From JAKVAV01 sp964635965 (GTDB taxonomy: Bacteria > Bacteroidota > Bacteroidia > Flavobacteriales_D > Cryomorphaceae): 21,727 nucleotides of DNA. Below are positions 1 to 7,401 of the stretch, in pieces. The notes below the pieces were generated by a model. That model ran no database searches and was not told the DNA's origin. It saw only the letters and a list, made by a program, of their open reading frames with translations. The DNA lies in the NCBI GenBank assembly GCA_964635965.1, contig CAZWQX010000058.1, positions 1 to 21,727 of the forward strand. Direction: 5' to 3'. A program made the position numbers and the translations under genes. How positions within the stretch are numbered: position 1 is the first letter of the stretch; each line of letters starts with the position of its first letter.

Positions 1-362
1 AAGAACACATCAGACTGAAGAGATCAGAGAAAATCACAAAGGCGATAGCAAACGATGAATGCTTTATCATATTGACGGGTGGAAAAGAAGTAGGATTCTT
101 GATTTTCAATTACGGGTTTTTTGACAACTGTTGGATTGAGCTACTAATACTAGAAGAAGAATACAGGGGTAAAGGTGTGGCAGGGAAAACGTTTGACCTC
201 TTATGTGAGCGTTGTAACTCACTTAAGATATTCACCTCGACGAATCGATCGAATATTCGAATGCAGAAAGCGCTTGCAAAAGCTGACTTCCATTTTGCGG
301 GTGAGCTTATCGGACTGGATGAGGGGGATCCCGAATACTTCTACTACAAAGAATTAGCCTAA
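1..362 (+). CDS. GNAT-family N-acetyltransferase, C-terminal part (5' end outside window)
   Basis: The reading frame is open from base 3 to the TAA at 360-362 with no stop, so the gene begins before the window. A TTG at 72 is internal and is not a credible start. The visible part holds a GNAT core: a beta-strand ending in IELLILEEEYRGKGVAGK. There the RGKGVAG stretch is motif A, the acetyl-CoA pyrophosphate loop. An Asn/Arg-rich segment (TSTNRSNIRMQKAL) follows, as in motif B of the family, and then a terminal strand. The family moves an acetyl group from acetyl-CoA to an amine; the substrate cannot be read from this fragment. The next gene starts 16 bases downstream on the same strand, so the two are probably co-transcribed. 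Confidence 0.8.
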   Translation, partial: EHIRLKRSEKITKAIANDECFIILTGGKEVGFLIFNYGFFDNCWIELLILEEEYRGKGVAGKTFDLLCERCNSLKIFTSTNRSNIRMQKALAKADFHFAGELIGLDEGDPEYFYYKELA

Positions 363-378
363 TTTGAATAATCTGAAA

Positions 379-1188
379 ATGACTAGAAAACTACCGTTGA
401 TATTCGTCCTATGTGCAGCGTTCACTTCCTGTAAACAAAGAGCTGAAATCGAATGGGTTTTTGTCGAGGGAGGTACGTTTGAGCAAGGTGTGAATCAATT
501 CATTGTGAGTCCGAAAGGTGACACCATACACGGTTTTACCAGCCCAAACCGAATCGTTGAACTCGGCGATTTTTACATCAGTAAAAATGAAATCACCGTG
601 ACACAGTTCAGAGCCTTTTGCGAAGATACAGGCAGGGAAATGCCCGATCCACCCGCTTCAAACGCTTACGGAGAAGAAGTGAATTATACTTGGGAAGATG
701 AAAAGCCGATGTTAGCCGATTGGTATGAAGCAAGTGAATTTGCCAAATGGATGGGTGGAAGGCTACCCACTGAAGCGGAATGGGAATATGCTGCGAAGGG
801 CGGACAAAAGAGCCTTGGATTCAGATATAGTGGAAGTAATAATCCGCTGGAGGTTGGATGGGTCGGCGAAAACGCCGATAGTACTTTACATGAAGTCGGT
901 CTATTGAAGCCCAATGAATTAGGCATTTACGATATGACGGGAAATGTCAGTGAATGGGTTTCCGATTGGTACAATCCTGATAAAGACAATTTGGTTAGCT
1001 TGGTAAACCCTCAAGGACCACCCGACGGGAGAGACAAGATCTCAAAGGGATTGAGTTGGTTTTACAATGCGAATGATGAAAACGGGGAGCCCTTGAAATA
1101 TGGCATTCATATGCCCGAGGTGCGGTATCAATCTCCCAGAGAAACGAGGAATGACGGATTTGGATTTAGAATCGTAAAGGATAAATAA
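379..1188 (+). CDS. FGE/sulfatase-modifying-factor-fold lipoprotein, probably non-catalytic
   Basis: I chose the ATG at 379 because it gives a clean lipoprotein signal: basic MTRK, a hydrophobic stretch and lipobox FTSC with Cys18. An in-frame TTG at 364 would place extra polar residues in front. The mature 250 residues follow the formylglycine-generating-enzyme fold: WVFVEGGTFEQG (about 26-37), the KNEITVTQF strand (69-77), GGRLPTEAEWEYAA (126-139), the GNVSEW motif (188-193) and the closing GFGFRIV (260-266). True FGE enzymes need two cysteines in the late part of the domain to bind copper and oxidise the sulfatase cysteine. Here that region has none, and the only cysteines are 12, 18 and 81. 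It is also short for GldK or GldJ, the gliding/T9SS lipoproteins sharing this fold. I infer a structural or ligand-binding outer-envelope lipoprotein. Confidence 0.85.
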   Translation: MTRKLPLIFVLCAAFTSCKQRAEIEWVFVEGGTFEQGVNQFIVSPKGDTIHGFTSPNRIVELGDFYISKNEITVTQFRAFCEDTGREMPDPPASNAYGEEVNYTWEDEKPMLADWYEASEFAKWMGGRLPTEAEWEYAAKGGQKSLGFRYSGSNNPLEVGWVGENADSTLHEVGLLKPNELGIYDMTGNVSEWVSDWYNPDKDNLVSLVNPQGPPDGRDKISKGLSWFYNANDENGEPLKYGIHMPEVRYQSPRETRNDGFGFRIVKDK

Positions 1189-1302
1189 CAGGTCACATTG
1201 GCTGCGAAAATCGTCTGGCACTGATTTGGGCGTCTCGATGATTTACAACTCTAAAACGAAGAAGAGGCGAGAAGAAGGATAAAAAAGCAATACCGAAACA
1301 AA

Positions 1303-1782
1303 ATGAAAACAAGCCTCTACCTGGTTGGCCTCTGCATTATACTTTCCGGATGCCTCAATCGCAAGCCGGTTCAAAACACGATTTGGGTCTTCGACAAGGA
1401 AGAGGTATTGAGCGATAATGAAGAGGCAACCTTGAACGAAATAATAACTCGCTTCGAGAGGGAAACAACCAATGAAATTGTGATCGTAACGACCCCTGAT
1501 ATCGGTGAGCATGAGAAGATGGTTTCTTATGCGGTTGAATTTGGAGATAGTTTGGGAGTAGGAAAAAGAAACAAGAACAATGGCTTGGTAATCGTATTCA
1601 GTTCAACTCTCAGGGAGACCTTTATCGCAACAGGATTGGGAATTGAGGATATTCTAACAGATTCAATTTGTCAGATGATAGTCGATGAAGATATGGTTCC
1701 CAATTTCAAGGACGGAAACTACTACGAGGGGATCGAAGGTGGTTTGAATGAATGTATAAGAATATGGAAGGAAAACGAATAA
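1303..1782 (+). CDS. TPM-domain lipoprotein
   Basis: This 159-residue protein starts with a lipoprotein signal (MKTSLYLVGLCIILSGC, lipobox LSGC, Cys17). The rest is a single TPM domain (TPM_phosphatase family). Recognisable parts are VLSDNEEATLNEII near 35-48, EIVIVTTPDIGEHE, YAVEFGDSLGVGKRNKNNG, then GLVIVFSSTLRETFIATGLGIE, and a C-terminal helix. The family is known for thylakoid repair proteins and for bacterial envelope proteins, often with a C-terminal membrane anchor; here anchoring is by lipid at the N-terminus instead. Acid phosphatase activity is reported for some members, but activity here is not readable. The start has the A-rich leader usual in this phylum (ccgaaacaaa before ATG). 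The 114 bases to the previous gene suggest separate transcription. Confidence 0.85.
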   Translation: MKTSLYLVGLCIILSGCLNRKPVQNTIWVFDKEEVLSDNEEATLNEIITRFERETTNEIVIVTTPDIGEHEKMVSYAVEFGDSLGVGKRNKNNGLVIVFSSTLRETFIATGLGIEDILTDSICQMIVDEDMVPNFKDGNYYEGIEGGLNECIRIWKENE

Positions 1783-1826
1783 ACTGCATCGCTAACAGAA
1801 GTAATTATGATCGTTCCATTTAAAAC

Positions 1827-2366
1827 ATGAAAATCAGCATACCCGGATTAAATAATTCAGGCGCGGACCATTGGCAAACCAGGTTCGAAAATTCAGATCC
1901 TACGGGCTTTAGAAGAGTTGATCAGGAAAGCTGGGATCAACCTGATTGTGAGTCATGGATTAATCGAATTGAAAATGATCTAAAAGGCTTGAATTACTCT
2001 GAATTAATACTTGTAGGTCACTCAATTGGCTGCATTGCGATTTTGAAGTGGTATGAGAAATTCGGACATAAAATAAAGGGCGCATTACTTGTTGCTCCAA
2101 GCGACTCGGAAAGGGAAGGCTATCCGGAATATATAAAAGGATTTACGCCTATTCCCAATAAGAAATTACCATTCCCGACAACAATTGTGGCAAGTGACAA
2201 CGACCATGTGACTGAACTCAAAAGGTCAAGAGAATTTGCTCATAAATGGGGAAGCAAACTGGTTATTTTAAACAACGCGGGGCATATAGAATCAGAGAGC
2301 GGATTTGGTGATTGGCCGTTAGGGCAGAAGTTGATTGATCATTTAGCTTATGGCAACTCTCGATAA
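1827..2366 (+). CDS. RBBP9/YdeN-family serine hydrolase
   Basis: A compact 179-residue cytoplasmic alpha/beta hydrolase without signal peptide. It matches the RBBP9/YdeN family throughout: IPGLNNSGADHWQTRFE at the N-terminus (family oxyanion region), the nucleophile elbow GHSIGC with Ser66, a probable acid in ASDNDH (Asp126, less likely Asp124) and the histidine in NAGHIESESGFGDWP (His153). The GFGDWP ending is typical of the family. All three catalytic residues are present and the length is normal, so it should be an active serine hydrolase or esterase; the natural substrate of this family is not known. It faces the MFS transporter gene, with 20 bases between the two stop codons. Confidence 0.88.
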   Translation: MKISIPGLNNSGADHWQTRFENSDPTGFRRVDQESWDQPDCESWINRIENDLKGLNYSELILVGHSIGCIAILKWYEKFGHKIKGALLVAPSDSEREGYPEYIKGFTPIPNKKLPFPTTIVASDNDHVTELKRSREFAHKWGSKLVILNNAGHIESESGFGDWPLGQKLIDHLAYGNSR

Positions 2367-2386
2367 GAGGCTCAGGTACAAGATAT

Positions 2387-3676
2387 TCAGTTCCAGGTCC
2401 TCCCGCTTTTCACGTACCTCCCAAAACCAATTGCAGCAATTAATCCTAAAACCGATATAGCCCCAAGCAATAGAAAAACCAATTGGTGCCCATATTCTCC
2501 AGGGTTGTCATCGAGTAAAACGCCCATTAAGGGACCCGCAAAAATATCTGGCGTATAACCAATAAAGGAGATAAGACCAACCGCCGTTCCCGTCAGGTAT
2601 AAGGGTATTCTGCCTTCCTGTAATACGGCAAAGTACAGGGTTCTAACCGAGTAAGTACCGACTGCGAGGATAATCACAGAAATAAGAAAGAGCGCGTTTG
2701 AGCTTGGTGAATTGATCCCACTGGCGAATAGTAAGGATCCGCCGATCACAAGAATAAAACTCAGTATCAAAAACTTGGTGCTCTTAATTGAGCTGGCAAA
2801 AATCCCCATTGCCAAACCTACCACGGGTCGTAGGAAGAGGAGAAAGGTCGCCAGGTTAGCCGATTGGATTTCATCGTACTCCATCACCTCATTGGCATAC
2901 AGCGATGCGATATCCGTGACTTTGTAGGCGAAGTAGGCACATAATATGATGACCATCAAATACCAAACCGATGGTATTTTCAACACTTCGGATAATTGGG
3001 CGAACCCCATTTTATCTGAAATATCCTTATCTCCGGTGTCCTGGCTCCGGAGGAATATGAGACTAAGTATGCCTACAATGAGCACAATGGTGCTGATAAT
3101 CTGAATGACCAGCCTGAATGCATCCCTTTTGCCATCTGCATTCACCGTATCAATTCCTTCGGCCAGCATAGATCCAAAGACTGCCACTCCCAAAGAACCC
3201 AAAAGTGCAGCTATCAGTCCTCTTCCTCCATCTAAAAAGGCAAAGGCTCTGAGTTGTTTTGCCGATCCTCCCCAGATCCTCGTGGCCTTTATCATTGCAG
3301 CCCAAAACAGGAAAATGGTGGTGAATCCCCAATAACCATATAAGGTCTTAAGACCTAGAAAGGAAGGGTAGGTGGCCATGTAAAACCCTCCCGCGGCAGT
3401 AAAAATTAAACTACTGGCAATCAAGACATTGGGTTTGAAGCGATCTGCAAGTCCACCTCCAAAAAAGTAAGAAAACAAGGCAACTATTCCGTAAACGGAA
3501 AAGCAGAGCCCCAATTCGAGATTATTCAGAGAAAAAACGTCCAGGAATGTAGGCCTAAAGACTCGTTGTAAACCAAAAGGCAAAAAGAAAGATGACGTAC
3601 CGGCCGCGATTAAAAGAATGAGTTTATAATAGGGCTGGTTTTCTTTCACCGTAATTCTTGAAATAGAGAATCTCAA
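2387..3676 (-). CDS. MFS transporter
   Basis: A 429-residue integral membrane protein with about 12 hydrophobic helices in two sets of six. The set is split by a charged loop (LRSQDTGDKDISDKMGF) near residues 211-227. After helix 2 the major-facilitator motif A appears as GGGLADRFKPN (about residues 73-83). Substrate cannot be assigned; family members carry sugars, organic acids, nucleosides or drugs, usually with protons. It is a single-gene unit: the 3' neighbour converges on it and the upstream gene is divergent. No good Bacteroidota promoter was found in the 187 bases upstream. That stretch instead holds the TfoX-like remnant on the other strand. Confidence 0.88.
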   Translation of the reverse strand: MRFSISRITVKENQPYYKLILLIAAGTSSFFLPFGLQRVFRPTFLDVFSLNNLELGLCFSVYGIVALFSYFFGGGLADRFKPNVLIASSLIFTAAGGFYMATYPSFLGLKTLYGYWGFTTIFLFWAAMIKATRIWGGSAKQLRAFAFLDGGRGLIAALLGSLGVAVFGSMLAEGIDTVNADGKRDAFRLVIQIISTIVLIVGILSLIFLRSQDTGDKDISDKMGFAQLSEVLKIPSVWYLMVIILCAYFAYKVTDIASLYANEVMEYDEIQSANLATFLLFLRPVVGLAMGIFASSIKSTKFLILSFILVIGGSLLFASGINSPSSNALFLISVIILAVGTYSVRTLYFAVLQEGRIPLYLTGTAVGLISFIGYTPDIFAGPLMGVLLDDNPGEYGHQLVFLLLGAISVLGLIAAIGFGRYVKSGRTWN

Positions 3677-3760
3677 TATATGGATATAATGCTACCTTCT
3701 AACCAAGGAATTAAAGACAGAGTTCAACAAGAAGAAATTTGGATGAAACGATCAGCGGAG

Positions 3761-3822
3761 TGTTCGAATTAATTGGCATTTTTACTTATTGCTTTTAGCG
3801 AATATGAGGTGGATCGAAAAAG
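3761..3822 (+). pseudogene. Decayed 5' end of a TfoX-like gene (leader plus first 11 codons)
   Basis: Bases 3761-3822 align without gaps to 6351-6412, the leader and start of the intact TfoX-like gene, with 13 mismatches in 62 bases (my count). Translation from the matching point gives IAFSEYEVDRK against MAYSEYQADRI. The start codon ATG has become ATT, and similarity ends abruptly at 3822. A ten-base match (gaaatttgga) also lies further upstream in both places (3734-3743 and 6309-6318), with a length difference between, so the shared segment may once have reached the promoter. The two copies are direct repeats bracketing the secreted unknown, LytTR and SCP2-like/cupin genes. I read this as the stump of an old duplicate, not a working gene. 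Confidence 0.6.
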
Positions 3823-3863
3823 TAAATTGTGCCATCTACCCAAACGTTGGACATAATTGAAAT

Positions 3864-4373
3864 ATGAAAACATACTTAGTGGTGCTCTCTGTATTGATTT
3901 TAAACCTAGTTCAAGGTCAAGACGGTCGCAGAGAAGATATTAATTTAATAACCGACGAAATAGATTCATCCTTAGAATTGACAACCAAAGAGTTCGATGC
4001 GGTTGAGGTTTGTCAAACCCCGTTTGATGGAGGAGGCATTATTACCATTAAGCATAACGAACAGGAGCTAAAAATGGTCAAAGAAGAAATAGGCCTATCA
4101 TTTGGCCGTGTAACTACTTGCATTTACTTCGACAATGGCAAGCCAATTAAGCTGATAGAATCAGAAGAAAATTTCCCAATGAATCACGATGAATCCGGTT
4201 TCGATTATACAGTTCTTAACCAAGTCTTTAAAGCTACATTCTGGATTTATAATTGGAATATGGATGAGATGGATGTGGTACGTGAAGGAAAAAGAATTTC
4301 ATCTGACGGCACATGCTCGATCTATGAATATTCGCCTCTAATTGAATTAGGAGAGAGGTTAATGAAAGAATAA
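3864..4373 (+). CDS. Exported protein of unknown function
   Basis: A 169-residue protein with a standard signal peptide (MKTYLVVLSVLILNLVQGQ, probable cleavage before Gln19 or Asp20) and no lipobox. The mature part is acidic and without membrane helices. It has alternating strands (GGGIITIKHNEQELKMV, TTCIYFDNGKPIKLIES) and a tryptophan-containing segment (FWIYNWNMDEMDV). Three cysteines occur, in EVCQT, TTCIY and GTCSI. I do not recognise the family. The repeated strand plus charged-turn pattern would fit a small beta-sheet periplasmic protein. It sits just behind the TfoX-like remnant and 104 bases ahead of the LytTR regulator, with no promoter I can defend. Confidence 0.7.
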   Translation: MKTYLVVLSVLILNLVQGQDGRREDINLITDEIDSSLELTTKEFDAVEVCQTPFDGGGIITIKHNEQELKMVKEEIGLSFGRVTTCIYFDNGKPIKLIESEENFPMNHDESGFDYTVLNQVFKATFWIYNWNMDEMDVVREGKRISSDGTCSIYEYSPLIELGERLMKE

Positions 4374-4477
4374 ACGACTACCTGAAATGACAAAATATGG
4401 ATTTTGGGGCTTCAACGAGAACAGGCTAAATTGAGATCTTTAAACAGGTCTTTTATCAAAACTAAGCGGGTATTGAA

Positions 4478-5299
4478 ATGCTGAAATTTCTTCAAACACC
4501 TTTTCCCCGGCCAAAAAGCAATTGGACAAATCTGTTTTGGGTTTTCGCCATCGGTGTATTGTGCAGCATCTTTATTATCACATTTAAACCCTTTGGCATA
4601 GAGAACACAACTGGCGAACTCTACAATTATCTCATTTTATTCTCTCTTGGAATCCTCTTTTCCGCATCTATTTTTTTTTGGGATTTTCTAATTCCTAAAC
4701 TGATTCCGACCAAATTCAAAAAATGGACTCTGGGAAAAGCGGTGTTGTGGTATTCGGTAATGATGCTTTTTGTTGGAGGCTTGATGTTCTTATACAAGAG
4801 CTATCTGGGAGGGTTCAACGACTTCACCTTTAAGGAATACCTTTTTGTCTGCGGAAGGGTCTTCCTGATTAGCATAACGGTGTCTTTTTTTGTTCTTGGT
4901 TTGATCAGTTATTTCCGGAAGGATAAAATATCTTCCATCGCATCTAACGAAAGTAGACTGATTAGCGCTCCCAATGCCAAACCCATTAGGCTCTATTTCA
5001 ACGAAATCCTCTTTATTGAAAGCGACGACAACTACGTGGATATTCACCTATTGAAAAAGGGTGAGCGCTGCAAAGAAGTTTTCCGTTCCAGTTTGAAAAA
5101 TATGGAAGATCAATTGGTTTATTCTTTGTCGCCAATTTACCGATGCCACAGAAAGTTTCTCATCAATTACAATTACTTCGAAGTGGTTGAATTTAGCAGT
5201 AGAAGTATCACTCTAAAGCTGAAAAATGGAGATGAGAAGATTCCTGTTTCTAAACAATACGTATCACAAATCTCTCAATTGATGCGCACTCGCCCCTAA
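4478..5299 (+). CDS. Membrane-anchored LytTR-family DNA-binding regulator
   Basis: The protein of 273 residues has two halves. Residues 18-146 hold four hydrophobic helices (about 18-36, 49-70, 84-106 and 121-146). Residues 167-270 form a LytTR DNA-binding domain: RLYFNEILFIESDDNYVDIH (171-190), SPIYRCHRKFLINYNYFE (218-235) and the final IPVSKQYVSQI (255-265), all hallmarks of the family. There is no receiver domain, so it is not a classical response regulator. This four-helix plus LytTR layout is widespread in Bacteroidota and suggests a one-component regulator that senses a membrane signal and binds direct repeats in DNA. The adjacent exported SCP2-like/cupin gene, 93 bases downstream, is a candidate target, but no LytTR-type repeat was found there. 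Confidence 0.88.
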   Translation: MLKFLQTPFPRPKSNWTNLFWVFAIGVLCSIFIITFKPFGIENTTGELYNYLILFSLGILFSASIFFWDFLIPKLIPTKFKKWTLGKAVLWYSVMMLFVGGLMFLYKSYLGGFNDFTFKEYLFVCGRVFLISITVSFFVLGLISYFRKDKISSIASNESRLISAPNAKPIRLYFNEILFIESDDNYVDIHLLKKGERCKEVFRSSLKNMEDQLVYSLSPIYRCHRKFLINYNYFEVVEFSSRSITLKLKNGDEKIPVSKQYVSQISQLMRTRP

Positions 5300-5392
5300 T
5301 ACTTGTCCACTCACCACAAAGCCCTATTCTATTAGGATACAAGCGAAAGAATTGAAGTTCATTTGAGCACAGAAATTTTAAATGTTAATCAA

Positions 5393-6247
5393 ATGAACAA
5401 GCTTAAAAAGATCAAAACAGTCCTGGTAATTTCATTCTTCAGTCTGTATTTGGGAACTGCTTATGGGCAGATTTCCGATGATTCGAACTCCTCATCAAAT
5501 GAAGTATTTGAAGATGGTTCACTCTCCAAAAATGAAGTCGAAAAAATCATTCAATCCTTTGTCGATGACTATAAGTCCGATCGACATGCGTCGGAGGCTA
5601 GAATCGTGGGCATTGATGTTCCCGAAGTAGATGGAAAATGGACCATCACCATATCGGGTAAGGAAATAGAACCCAAGAAATGGGAGGTTTCCTTGAGCGA
5701 AGGGATGCCCAAAGAGCCAACCTATGTTTATCGAGCCGAGGCATCCATACTCGAAGCTATTCACGATGGCGAGATCAATGCCTTGACCGCCCAGGCAAAG
5801 GCATTTTCGAGCGATTATGCTCCACTAGATGCCTATGAAATGGATGGATTTATCCCCACCGAAGAAGAGGATGGTAAAATGAACGCATTCTCTTTTCACT
5901 TTTGGACCAAAGGTTTTCCCGAAATTATTCCTTTTAGGCCGACTTCTACCCGAAAAGTTCACGGCGGAAATGCATCCCTATTCTATTATGAAAAAGGTCT
6001 TCGAAGCGGCTGGTTGAGGATGGATCCGGGCGATAGAGTGCGTGAAGATGCTAGAGAGCAAGCCATGCCTTTCCCAATGATGGGCATTGTAATTAGTGGT
6101 GAGGCCGAAGGAATTGTCGATGGAGCACCCGTAACAGTAACAGAGGGGAATACCGTATTCATACCTGCCAACGTGCATCATAAATGGTGGAACGAATCTG
6201 ACAAACCTTGTGAACTAATCCTGATTATGTTTGGGAAAGGTGCATGA
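5393..6247 (+). CDS. Exported fusion of SCP2-like domain and cupin domain
   Basis: I chose ATG 5393 because it opens a signal peptide (MNKLKKIKTVLVISFF, cleavage after GTAYG); an in-frame TTG at 5363 lies ahead of it. After an acidic linker, residues 48-148 resemble an SCP2 (sterol-carrier) domain: a W-x-I strand (GKWTITISGKE), then EPTYVYRAEASILEAIHDGE and NALTAQAKA. Residues 185-281 form a cupin barrel: MDPGDRV, GIVISGEAEGIVDG and GNTVFIPANVHHKWWNES. The usual HxH pair of cupin motif 1 is missing (the region reads REDAREQAMPFPMM), leaving His262/His263 of motif 2 and possibly His190. So the metal site may be altered or absent. SCP2 domains bind lipids, so I infer a periplasmic lipid- or hydrophobic-ligand-binding protein. 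The domain calls come from pattern reading; SCP2 is less sure than cupin. Confidence 0.78.
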   Translation: MNKLKKIKTVLVISFFSLYLGTAYGQISDDSNSSSNEVFEDGSLSKNEVEKIIQSFVDDYKSDRHASEARIVGIDVPEVDGKWTITISGKEIEPKKWEVSLSEGMPKEPTYVYRAEASILEAIHDGEINALTAQAKAFSSDYAPLDAYEMDGFIPTEEEDGKMNAFSFHFWTKGFPEIIPFRPTSTRKVHGGNASLFYYEKGLRSGWLRMDPGDRVREDAREQAMPFPMMGIVISGEAEGIVDGAPVTVTEGNTVFIPANVHHKWWNESDKPCELILIMFGKGA

Positions 6248-6287
6248 TTAACCGGTGACCGGGAGGTATGGATTTGGCAGAATCGTT

Positions 6288-6316
6288 TTGGACAATATGT
6301 TTTTTATTGAAATTTG
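6288..6316 (+). promoter_or_regulatory. Possible promoter of the TfoX-like gene
   Basis: TTG at 6288-6290, 18 bases of spacer, then GAAATTTG at 6309-6316, which matches TAnnTTTG except for its first base. It lies 61 bases before the ATG. The downstream box is preserved beside the decayed copy at 3734-3741, where no TTG precedes it. Weak on its own because of the imperfect box. Confidence 0.3.
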
Positions 6317-6377
6317 GAATTGGTGAGTTAAATCGAATGAACAACTAAAGTCTTCCAATTAAATTGCATTTTTACCT

Positions 6378-6719
6378 ATGGCTTACAGCGAATATCAGGC
6401 CGATCGAATCAGGCAGCGGTTATCCAGAGTTAACCTAACGGCAGAAAAGAAAATGATGGGAGGACTCATTTTCATGGTGAATGATAAGATGTGCATCGGA
6501 TTGGATATCGATAAGAAAACCGGAAATGACCGCCTTATGGTAAGGGTAGGCAAAGCCAACCATGACCAATTAGTTTTTGAAAAAGGCAGCCGTGAAATGG
6601 ATTTTACCGGAAAGGTGATGAGAGGTTTTCTTTTCATCGAACCCGAAGGATTTGATTCAGAAGATGACCTTGACTTTTGGGTGGAAAAGGCTTTGTACTT
6701 CAATAGAGAAATAAGCTGA
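6378..6719 (+). CDS. TfoX/Sxy N-terminal-domain protein
   Basis: A 113-residue cytoplasmic protein that is a single TfoX N-terminal domain: MAYSEYQADRIRQRL, then EKKMMGGLIFMVNDKMCIGL (about 24-43), DRLMVRVGKANHDQLVFEKG and the FTGKVMRGFLFIEPEGFDS strand-turn, ending in a short helix. Stand-alone proteins of this kind are common in Bacteroidota. They lack the C-terminal half of the competence regulator TfoX/Sxy, so a role in competence should not be assumed; the molecular function is unknown. A second, broken copy of its 5' end lies 2,590 bases upstream in the same orientation. The Crp/Fnr gene follows after 52 bases. Confidence 0.87.
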   Translation: MAYSEYQADRIRQRLSRVNLTAEKKMMGGLIFMVNDKMCIGLDIDKKTGNDRLMVRVGKANHDQLVFEKGSREMDFTGKVMRGFLFIEPEGFDSEDDLDFWVEKALYFNREIS

Positions 6720-6771
6720 GTACGGCCGCCGAGGTCAATACAACTTAAAAAGGTGTAATTTCCACTCTCAC

Positions 6772-7338
6772 ATGGAGAAGATCTACCAATACTATAAACA
6801 AGCCTTCAACATATCTGATGAAGACTGGATTATTTTCTCCTCCAAACTGATTAAGCAAACCTTCAAGAAAAAATCACCCATCTTAAAAGCCGGAGAAACC
6901 GAAAAATACCTGTCATTCATCGATGAGGGCATTACAAGATTTTATGTCCCAAGAGAAGATTACGACTTCACCATCGGTTTTACGTTTACGAACTCCTTCT
7001 TCTCAGTATATGATTCGTTTCTTACCCAATCACCTTCCACTTATGCCGCAGAGGCCATAACCAATACTGTACTTTGGCGATTGACCTATGATGATTTACA
7101 AACTGTTTATGCCGAAACTGAGATAGGGAACCTCATAGGAAGAAAAGCAGCTGAACAGTTGTATTTATTTAAGGCGCAACGAGAATTCTCACTTCTCAAT
7201 AAATCAGCTGAGGAGCGGTATTTGGATCTCTTCGAGATAAGACCTGAGTTGATCAAGTACATACCATTGAAATATATAGCCTCATATATAGGTGTTACAC
7301 CTCAGGCATTGAGCAGAATACGCAGGCGAATTACTTAA
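6772..7338 (+). CDS. Crp/Fnr-family transcriptional regulator
   Basis: A 188-residue protein with the layout common in Bacteroidota Crp/Fnr regulators. Residues about 10-115 form a cyclic-nucleotide-binding-like barrel (FKKKSPILKAGETEKYLSFI, DEGITRFYV, FTFTNSFFSVYDSFL). The dimerisation helix lies at about 118-150 (ERYLDLFE at its end), and a short winged-helix segment at 163-188 (YIPLKYIASYIGVTPQALSR) carries the recognition helix. The cAMP-binding arginine signature is not present, so the effector is probably something else or absent. It directly precedes the DUF2141/DoxX-like unit, whose strong promoter starts 11 bases after its stop codon. Regulation of that unit is plausible, but no Crp-type palindrome is visible there. 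Confidence 0.85.
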   Translation: MEKIYQYYKQAFNISDEDWIIFSSKLIKQTFKKKSPILKAGETEKYLSFIDEGITRFYVPREDYDFTIGFTFTNSFFSVYDSFLTQSPSTYAAEAITNTVLWRLTYDDLQTVYAETEIGNLIGRKAAEQLYLFKAQREFSLLNKSAEERYLDLFEIRPELIKYIPLKYIASYIGVTPQALSRIRRRIT

Positions 7339-7348
7339 CCTGGGTTCA

Positions 7349-7379
7349 TTGTTTGGGCCTTGGCGCACCCATAATTTTG
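7349..7379 (+). promoter_or_regulatory. Bacteroidota-type promoter for the DUF2141/DoxX-like unit
   Basis: TTG at 7349-7351 (or TTTG at 7352-7355) precedes a perfect TAnnTTTG box, TAATTTTG at 7372-7379. The spacer from the first TTG is 20 bases, inside the range known for Flavobacterium and Bacteroides housekeeping sigma factors. The start codon lies 22 bases past the box, giving a very short A-rich leader without Shine-Dalgarno site. Confidence 0.62.
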
Positions 7380-7401
7380 GTGTGTCAAAAAATCTAAAAC
7401 A

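Noticed and set aside
1243..1512. 89-residue minus-strand frame opposite the TPM lipoprotein
   Set aside because: It is antisense to a clearly coding gene with a lipobox and recognised domain; its composition looks like reverse-frame shadow.
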